Origin: Oscillospiraceae bacterium
GTDB lineage: Bacteria > Bacillota > Clostridia > Oscillospirales > Oscillospiraceae
Assembly (NCBI GenBank): GCA_017458065.1
Contig: JAFTGD010000006.1
Coordinates: 1 to 64,000, forward strand
Direction of reading: 5' to 3'
Length of the DNA stretch: 64,000 bases
The notes below the pieces were generated by a model, which saw nothing but the letters and a program-made list of their open reading frames with translations, was not told where the DNA came from and ran no database searches. Of the stretch, positions 59,015 to 64,000 are shown one piece after another. Made by a program: the position numbers and the translations under genes. Position 1 is the stretch's first letter; each line of letters begins with the position of its first letter.

Positions 59015-59755
59015 ATGTTCCGCACGGAGAACGCGCTCATCCTGCGGGAGGTGCGCTTCAAAGAGTCGGACCGGATCCTCACCGCGCTGACGGCCGACGC
59101 CGGCAAGATGACCCTGGCGGCCCACGGCGCCCTCAGCAAGCACAGCCGCATCGCGGCCGCCACCCAGCAGCTGACCTATGCCGAGCTCACGCTTTTCGAG
59201 AAGAACGGACGCTATACGGTCCGGGAGGGCGTCACAAAAGAGGGCTTCCCCGGCCTGCGTCAGGACCTCGGGAAGCTGGCTCTGGGCAGCTATTTTGCCG
59301 AGTGTCTGGAGCAGTACGCGGGGGAGGACCAGCCGGAGCCGGAGCTCATGCAGCTCGGGCTCAACAGCCTCTATGCCCTGAGCGAGGGGCTCGGCAGCTG
59401 TGAGAAGATCAAGGCCGCATTCGAGCTGCGGCTTATGACGCTGGAGGGCTACGCCCCCGCGGAGGAGAGCTGCCCGGTCTGCGGACGCGGGGACATCAGG
59501 GAACCGGTCTTTCTCCCGGAGGAGGGCCAGACCGTGTGCCGCGCCTGCCGGAAGGCGGGGCGCTCGCTGCCCCTGACGGAGAACGCCCTTGCCGCCATGC
59601 GGCATATTCTGCACGCGCCGGCAAAGAAGCTGCTGGCTTTCCGCCTAACGGAGGAGGAGCAGAGTCTGCTCTCGGCGGTGGCGGAGAGCTGGCTGCTGCA
59701 CTGCTCGGACAGGAACTTCCCGACGCTGGCGTATTACAGGAACCTGAAGCTCTGA
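59015..59755 (+). CDS. recO: DNA repair protein RecO
   Basis: 246 aa. The OB-fold start LILREVRFKESDRILTALTA and the zinc-finger CPVCGRGD ... CRACRKAG are typical. It loads RecA onto SSB-coated DNA with RecR. It is next to era as in most Firmicutes, and mutS2 follows after an 80-bp gap. Confidence 0.95.
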   Translation: MFRTENALILREVRFKESDRILTALTADAGKMTLAAHGALSKHSRIAAATQQLTYAELTLFEKNGRYTVREGVTKEGFPGLRQDLGKLALGSYFAECLEQYAGEDQPEPELMQLGLNSLYALSEGLGSCEKIKAAFELRLMTLEGYAPAEESCPVCGRGDIREPVFLPEEGQTVCRACRKAGRSLPLTENALAAMRHILHAPAKKLLAFRLTEEEQSLLSAVAESWLLHCSDRNFPTLAYYRNLKL

Positions 59756-59833
59756 CGGGGCTGCCCCCGAACGGGAGCGGAACGCTCCGGACAGAGCAGG
59801 ACGATACAAGACCTGCGAAGACAGGAGAACAAC

Positions 59834-62203
59834 ATGCTGGAGAAATCTTATCAGATACTGGAGCTGCCCGCCGTGCTGGAGATGCTGGCGGCGCAGGCGG
59901 AGTCGGAACTGGGGAAGGCGGCGGCGCTGTCGCTGCAGCCCTCCGCAAACGCGGAAGAGGTACGCCGGCGCCTGCTGGAGACCACGGATGCCGCGCGGCT
60001 GATGACGCTACGGGGCAGCCCGTCGTTTTCCGGGGCGAAGGACATCCGCCCCGCGCTGGAGCGCGCCCGGCTGGGCGGCGCGCTGAACACGAGGGAGCTG
60101 CTGGACATTGCCGGGCTTGCCCGCTGCGCCAGACTCTGCAAGGCCTACCTCGCCGACGAGAAAAACGAGAAGACCAGCATTGACAGCCTTTTCCACGCCC
60201 TGCGGGCCAACAAGTACCTGGAGGAGCGGATTTACACCGCCATCCCGGGCGAGGACGAGATCGCCGACAGCGCGTCCTCGGACCTGGCGGATATCCGCCG
60301 CAAGATGCGCGCCGCGGCGGCCCGGGCGCGAGAGGCCCTGAACAAGATCCTCTCTTCCCCGTCCTATGCCAAGGCGCTGCAGGAGCCGATCATCACCATG
60401 CGCTCGGACCGCTATGTCCTGCCGGTAAGGGCGGACCACAAAAGCGCGGTGCCCGGCCTGGTGCACGATATCTCCTCCTCGGGGATGACGCTGTTTATCG
60501 AGCCGATGGCCGCCGTCAAGGCCAACAACGAGCTGCGCGAGCTTGCCGCGAAGGAGAAGCTGGAGATCGAGCGCATCCTGGCGGAGCTCTCGGCCGAGTG
60601 CGCGGACCACGCGGACGACTTTGCCGAGGACTGCGTGCTGCTGGTGCGGATGGATCTGATCTTTGCCAAAGCGCGGCTGGCCTACAAGATGGAGGCCGCC
60701 CCCGCTGAGACCTCCGAGCGCGGCATCACGCTGCACCGGGCGCGGCACCCGCTACTGGACCCGGCGAAGGCGGTGCCCATTGACCTGACCCTCGGGGAGG
60801 AGTTTGACACGCTGGTGATCACCGGGCCCAACACCGGCGGCAAGACCGTAGCGCTGAAGACCATCGGCCTGCTCGCGGCAATGAATCAGTGCGGCCTGCA
60901 CATCCCCGCCGCCGACGGCAGCGCCCTGCCGGTGTTCTTCCATATCCTGGCGGACATCGGCGACGAACAGAGCATCGAGCAGAACCTCTCCACCTTCTCG
61001 GCGCATATGAAGAACATCGTGGAGATCCTGGAGGTCTGTGAGGACCGGTCTCTGGTGCTGTTTGACGAGCTGGGTGCCGGCACCGACCCGACGGAGGGCG
61101 CGGCCCTCGCCATCGCCATCATCGAGCACGCCCGCAAGTGCGGCGCGGTCATTGCCGCCACCACGCACTATGCCGAGCTCAAGGTCTACGCCACCAATGA
61201 GCCGGGGGTCCAGAACGCCTCCTGCGAGTTCGACGTCGAGACGCTGCGTCCGACCTACCGCCTGCTGGTGGGCATCCCGGGCAAGTCCAACGCCTTTGCC
61301 ATCTCCAAGCGGCTGGGCCTGGACGAGAACATCATCCGGGACGCGGGCACCCGCATCGGGACCGAGACACAGAGCTTTGAGGCGACGATCGAAAAGCTGG
61401 AACAGACGAGGCACGCTCTGGAGCGCGACCGCGAGACCGCCGCCGCGCACCTGAAGAAGGCCGCCGAGGAGGAGAAGAAGGCCTCGCAGCTGAGGGCGGA
61501 GCTTTCCGTCCGGCTGGAGAAGGCCGAGATCAAGGCGCGCCGGGACGCCCAGCGCATCCTGGACGAAGCCAGAGAGACCGCCGAGGGCGTGTATGCCGAG
61601 CTGGATGAGATGCGCCGTCACGCAAACGACGAGCAGCAGGCGGACGAGATCAACCGCGCCCGGACCGAGCTGCGCCGCCGCCTGAACGAGAAGGAAGCCT
61701 CCCTGAGGGAGCCGGAGAGCCTGGTGCCGCAGGAGGAGAAAAAGTCCTCCCGGGCGCTGCGCGTGGGGGACACGGTGCAAATCAGGAGCATGGGCGTCAA
61801 GGCAGAGGTGCTCTCCGTCTCCAGGGACGGCAGCGTGAACCTCAAAGCCGGGATCATGAACGTCACCGCGAAGGAGGACGAGCTGCTCCTCCTCGAGGGC
61901 GAGACAAACCGGAAACCGAAGCCTGTCCCGGCCGCCTCCGGCGGCAGCAGACTGATGCACGTCGCACCGGAGATCGACCTGCGCGGCATGGAGTCGCTGG
62001 AAGGGGTGCTGGCGGCCGAGCGCTATCTCGACAGCGCCGTGATGGCGAAGATGAAAACCGTCACCATCATTCACGGAAAGGGGACCGGAGCTCTGCGCGA
62101 GGCCGTCCAGCAGATGCTCAAGCGCAACAAACTGGTCAAAAGCTATCGCCTGGGCCGTTACGGAGAGGGCGAAGCAGGCGTCACCGTGGTCGAACTGAAA
62201 TAA
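59834..62203 (+). CDS. mutS2: Endonuclease MutS2
   Basis: 789 aa. MutS-core ATPase with Walker A GPNTGGKTVALKTIGLL, the D-loop DELGAGTDPTEGAALAIA, a long coiled-coil (about 515-620), a KOW-like segment (VGDTVQIRSMGVKAEVLSVS), and C-terminal Smr domain with IDLRGMESLE and HGKGTGALRE. It lacks the mismatch-recognition domain I of MutS. Roles are suppression of homologous recombination and rescue of collided ribosomes. AGGAGAAC lies before the ATG. Confidence 0.96.
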   Translation: MLEKSYQILELPAVLEMLAAQAESELGKAAALSLQPSANAEEVRRRLLETTDAARLMTLRGSPSFSGAKDIRPALERARLGGALNTRELLDIAGLARCARLCKAYLADEKNEKTSIDSLFHALRANKYLEERIYTAIPGEDEIADSASSDLADIRRKMRAAAARAREALNKILSSPSYAKALQEPIITMRSDRYVLPVRADHKSAVPGLVHDISSSGMTLFIEPMAAVKANNELRELAAKEKLEIERILAELSAECADHADDFAEDCVLLVRMDLIFAKARLAYKMEAAPAETSERGITLHRARHPLLDPAKAVPIDLTLGEEFDTLVITGPNTGGKTVALKTIGLLAAMNQCGLHIPAADGSALPVFFHILADIGDEQSIEQNLSTFSAHMKNIVEILEVCEDRSLVLFDELGAGTDPTEGAALAIAIIEHARKCGAVIAATTHYAELKVYATNEPGVQNASCEFDVETLRPTYRLLVGIPGKSNAFAISKRLGLDENIIRDAGTRIGTETQSFEATIEKLEQTRHALERDRETAAAHLKKAAEEEKKASQLRAELSVRLEKAEIKARRDAQRILDEARETAEGVYAELDEMRRHANDEQQADEINRARTELRRRLNEKEASLREPESLVPQEEKKSSRALRVGDTVQIRSMGVKAEVLSVSRDGSVNLKAGIMNVTAKEDELLLLEGETNRKPKPVPAASGGSRLMHVAPEIDLRGMESLEGVLAAERYLDSAVMAKMKTVTIIHGKGTGALREAVQQMLKRNKLVKSYRLGRYGEGEAGVTVVELK

Positions 62204-62259
62204 ATTTCAGCCCGTCAGGGTGTCTAAAATAGGCAAAACAACGAAAGCACGAAAAGCAG

Positions 62260-62288
62260 TTGACGCGGGGCCCGAAATTTGATAAAGT
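62260..62288 (+). promoter_or_regulatory. HPr-like gene promoter
   Basis: TTGACG and TAAAGT with a 17-bp spacer, 58 bp before the ATG at 62347. Confidence 0.65.
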
Positions 62289-62346
62289 ATCACACAGCAA
62301 AGTCTCAGATTATGTTTATTCTTACTGCAAACAAGGAGTGGCAAGT

Positions 62347-62610
62347 ATGATCAGCAAAGAGGTAGTTATTGACAATCAGGTCGGCCTGCATGCCAGACCC
62401 GCGACTTTCTTTATTCAGAAGGCCAATGAGTTCAAGAGCAGTATCTGGGTGGAGAAGGAAGAGAGAAGAGTCAATGCGAAGAGCCTTCTCGGCGTGCTCT
62501 CCCTTGGCATTGTGAAGGGGACTGCTGTGAAGATCATTGCCGACGGTGTGGATGAGGAAGCCGCAATCGAGACGCTGTCCGCGTTGATTGACTCCGATTT
62601 TTCTGAGTGA
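62347..62610 (+). CDS. HPr family phosphocarrier protein
   Basis: 87 aa. NQVGLHARPATFF holds the His phosphorylated by enzyme I, and RVNAKSLLGVLSLGI has Ser at the HPr-kinase site. AAGGAG precedes the ATG. Both regulatory residues are kept, so it may work in sugar uptake or in catabolite control; no enzyme I gene is nearby. Monocistronic, with its own promoter and terminator. Confidence 0.94.
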   Translation: MISKEVVIDNQVGLHARPATFFIQKANEFKSSIWVEKEERRVNAKSLLGVLSLGIVKGTAVKIIADGVDEEAAIETLSALIDSDFSE

Positions 62611-62637
62611 TTGCCGCCGTTTGGCAAAATAAAGTTC

Positions 62638-62681
62638 AGGACTGCCATTGCGGGAGACGCAAGGGCAGTCCTGCTTTTTAG
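62638..62681 (+). terminator. Terminator of the HPr-like gene
   Basis: AGGACTGCC / GGCAGTCCT outer 9-bp stem with inner TTGCG/CGCAA, then GCTTTTT. It ends about 10 bp before the uvrC start. Confidence 0.9.
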
Positions 62682-62690
62682 GACGGAACG

Positions 62691-64000
62691 ATGGAACGTT
62701 TGCAAACGCTGCTGAAAAAAGCAAATCAGCTTCCGCTGCTCCCCGGCGTATATATCATGCTGGACGGACAGGGGGAGGTCATCTATGTCGGCAAGGCGAA
62801 GAAGCTCAAGAACCGTGTCAGCAGCTACTTTCACGGGGAGCACCTGCCGAAGGTGGCCGCCATGGTGGACAAGGTGGCGGACTTTCAGGTCATTGTGGCC
62901 GGGAGCGAGTTTGAGGCGCTGGTGCTGGAAAACTCCCTCATCAAGCGCCACAAGCCCCATTACAACATCCTTCTGAAGGACGACAAGGGCTACCCCTTTA
63001 TCCGGATGGACAACAGGCAGGAATACCCGAGGCTGGAGATCTCCTCCCGGGCGGAGAAGGACGGCGCGGACTACTATGGCCCCTTCGGAGGCCGTTACCA
63101 GAGCCGTGAGATCATCGACGCCATCTCCAAGGCCCTGCTGCTGCCGGACTGCTCCAGAAGCTTCCCGCGGGACATCGGGAAGGAGCGGCCCTGTCTGAAC
63201 TATCATATGGAAAAGTGCGCGGGCTGGTGCCTGCGCGACGCGAGCGCCGAGGACTACCGCACGCGCTGCCGCCAGGCCGCCCTGATTCTGGAGGGCAAGA
63301 GCGGCGAACTCATCGACAGCCTCCGGCAGGAGATGGAGAAGGCGGCGGAGGAACTGCGCTTTGAGCGCGCGGCCGAGATCCGCGACCGGATCCGCGCCAT
63401 CGAGGGCCTGCAGAACCACCAGCGCGTGATCGCCACCGCCTTCAACGACACCGACGCCGTCGGCTTCCGCCGGGGGGCGAAAAGCTGCTTCACCGTGCTC
63501 CATTTTGTCAGCGGCGACCTCGCCGGCAAGGACGTGGAGATGATGGACGAACCGCTGGAGGAGGACGGCGAGGCGGTGGCGGAGCTGGTCCGCCAGTACT
63601 ATACCGCGTCCGGTGCCGGCCAGCCGAAGACCATCCTTCTGCCCTGCGATATCGACGGGGCGGAGGATCTGGAAAAGCTGATCGGGGAACCGTCCGGCAG
63701 GAGAGTGCACATCGAAGTGCCGAAGCGCGGCGAGCGTCTGCGCCTGGTGGAGAGCGCCCAGCTCAACGCCCAGGAGGAGATCCTGCGCCGTACCACGGTC
63801 GAGCAGCGCCGCAGCAAAACGCTGGAGTGGCTGCAGAAGGCGCTGGAGCTGGAGAGCTTTCCGCACCGGATCGAGGCCTTCGATATCTCGAACCTCGGCA
63901 GCATGGGCATCGTCGCCGCGATGACGGTGTTCCAGGACGGCAAACCCCGCAAGTCCGACTACCGCAAGTTCCGCATCCGGGACCTGGAGGGACCGGACGA
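62691..64000 (+). CDS. uvrC: Excinuclease ABC subunit C (5' part)
   Basis: 436 codons in the window; the gene runs off the end. The GIY-YIG domain LPGVYIMLDGQGEVIYVGKA performs the 3' incision. The UvrB-binding UVR helix (ELRFERAAEIRDRIRAIE) follows, then the start of the RNase H-like domain (FDISNLGSMGIVAAMTVFQD) that makes the 5' incision. The start is placed at 62691 after AGGACGG, inside the region of the HPr terminator; no separate promoter was found. Confidence 0.95.
   Translation, partial: MERLQTLLKKANQLPLLPGVYIMLDGQGEVIYVGKAKKLKNRVSSYFHGEHLPKVAAMVDKVADFQVIVAGSEFEALVLENSLIKRHKPHYNILLKDDKGYPFIRMDNRQEYPRLEISSRAEKDGADYYGPFGGRYQSREIIDAISKALLLPDCSRSFPRDIGKERPCLNYHMEKCAGWCLRDASAEDYRTRCRQAALILEGKSGELIDSLRQEMEKAAEELRFERAAEIRDRIRAIEGLQNHQRVIATAFNDTDAVGFRRGAKSCFTVLHFVSGDLAGKDVEMMDEPLEEDGEAVAELVRQYYTASGAGQPKTILLPCDIDGAEDLEKLIGEPSGRRVHIEVPKRGERLRLVESAQLNAQEEILRRTTVEQRRSKTLEWLQKALELESFPHRIEAFDISNLGSMGIVAAMTVFQDGKPRKSDYRKFRIRDLEGPD

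Overview
The window looks like chromosome of a GC-rich, low-spore-signature gut-type Clostridia bacterium, most likely of the Oscillospiraceae/Ruminococcaceae group. This is inferred from GC-rich codon use, Firmicutes-style AGGAGG ribosome sites, sigma-A promoters with 17-18 bp spacers, the PSP1/RicT next to DNA polymerase III delta', the murA-rlmH and phoH-ybeY-era-recO-mutS2 order, and the sodium-pump decarboxylase genes beside ATP-type PEP carboxykinase. No rRNA, CRISPR array or complete insertion sequence was seen. One tRNA (Ser, CGA) is present.

Layout. 1-3.6 kb (minus): biotin carrier, OadG and OadA subunits of a membrane decarboxylase, and pckA, which together set the PEP-oxaloacetate-pyruvate node. 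3.7-6.9 kb: a heavy-metal efflux module, with a divergent ArsR-AraC fusion regulator, a palindromic operator on the promoter, a free-standing HMA metallochaperone, an attenuator-like hairpin and a CadA-type P1B ATPase. 7-9.5 kb: an AEC transporter and a MATE exporter. 9.5-11.6 kb: a small AT-richer island holding a MNT antitoxin with a broken HEPN partner, paired GGGGAATTAT hairpins, a resolvase-SPFH chimera and an XRE regulator. 11.7-18.6 kb: DegV, a membrane-anchored serine-hydrolase-like protein, a GT2 glycosyltransferase with DUF2461, and the pseudouridine catabolism pair psuK-psuG. 18.6-25.5 kb (minus): ABC exporter, RicT, HolB, thiamine pyrophosphokinase, a PepV-like dipeptidase and a rhomboid/derlin-like membrane protein. 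25.7-33 kb (plus): RlmB, a large acidic protein whose C-terminal half is a P1B-ATPase scaffold without catalytic motifs, an EF-G paralogue and a degenerate SGNH-like protein. 33-38.2 kb (minus): a six-gene run (uracil-DNA glycosylase, DUF2156, GNAT, PlsC, FabG-like, pyrimidine-nucleoside phosphorylase). 38.3-39.9 kb: murC and tRNA-Ser.

39.9-50.4 kb is an accessory, AT-richer region directly after the tRNA. It contains debris of defence and mobile genes: an Abi_C fragment, a type III-like Mod methylase split by a 206-bp hairpin-rich insertion exactly in its DPPY motif, an intact YhcG-type nuclease, an excisionase, a truncated primase, and the tail of a tyrosine integrase. Cargo follows: a lipase fragment, flavodoxin, glutathione peroxidase, HipBA with three operators spaced exactly 39 bp, a small alarmone synthetase, XRE and TetR regulators, and an HdeD-like membrane protein.

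50.6-64 kb returns to core genome: a secreted protein, then a head-to-tail run murA, rlmH, phosphoglucomutase, two half-size chromate transporters, phoH, ybeY, era, recO, mutS2, an HPr-like protein and the 5' part of uvrC.

Family names are from recognition of motifs and overall sequence; no database search was run.
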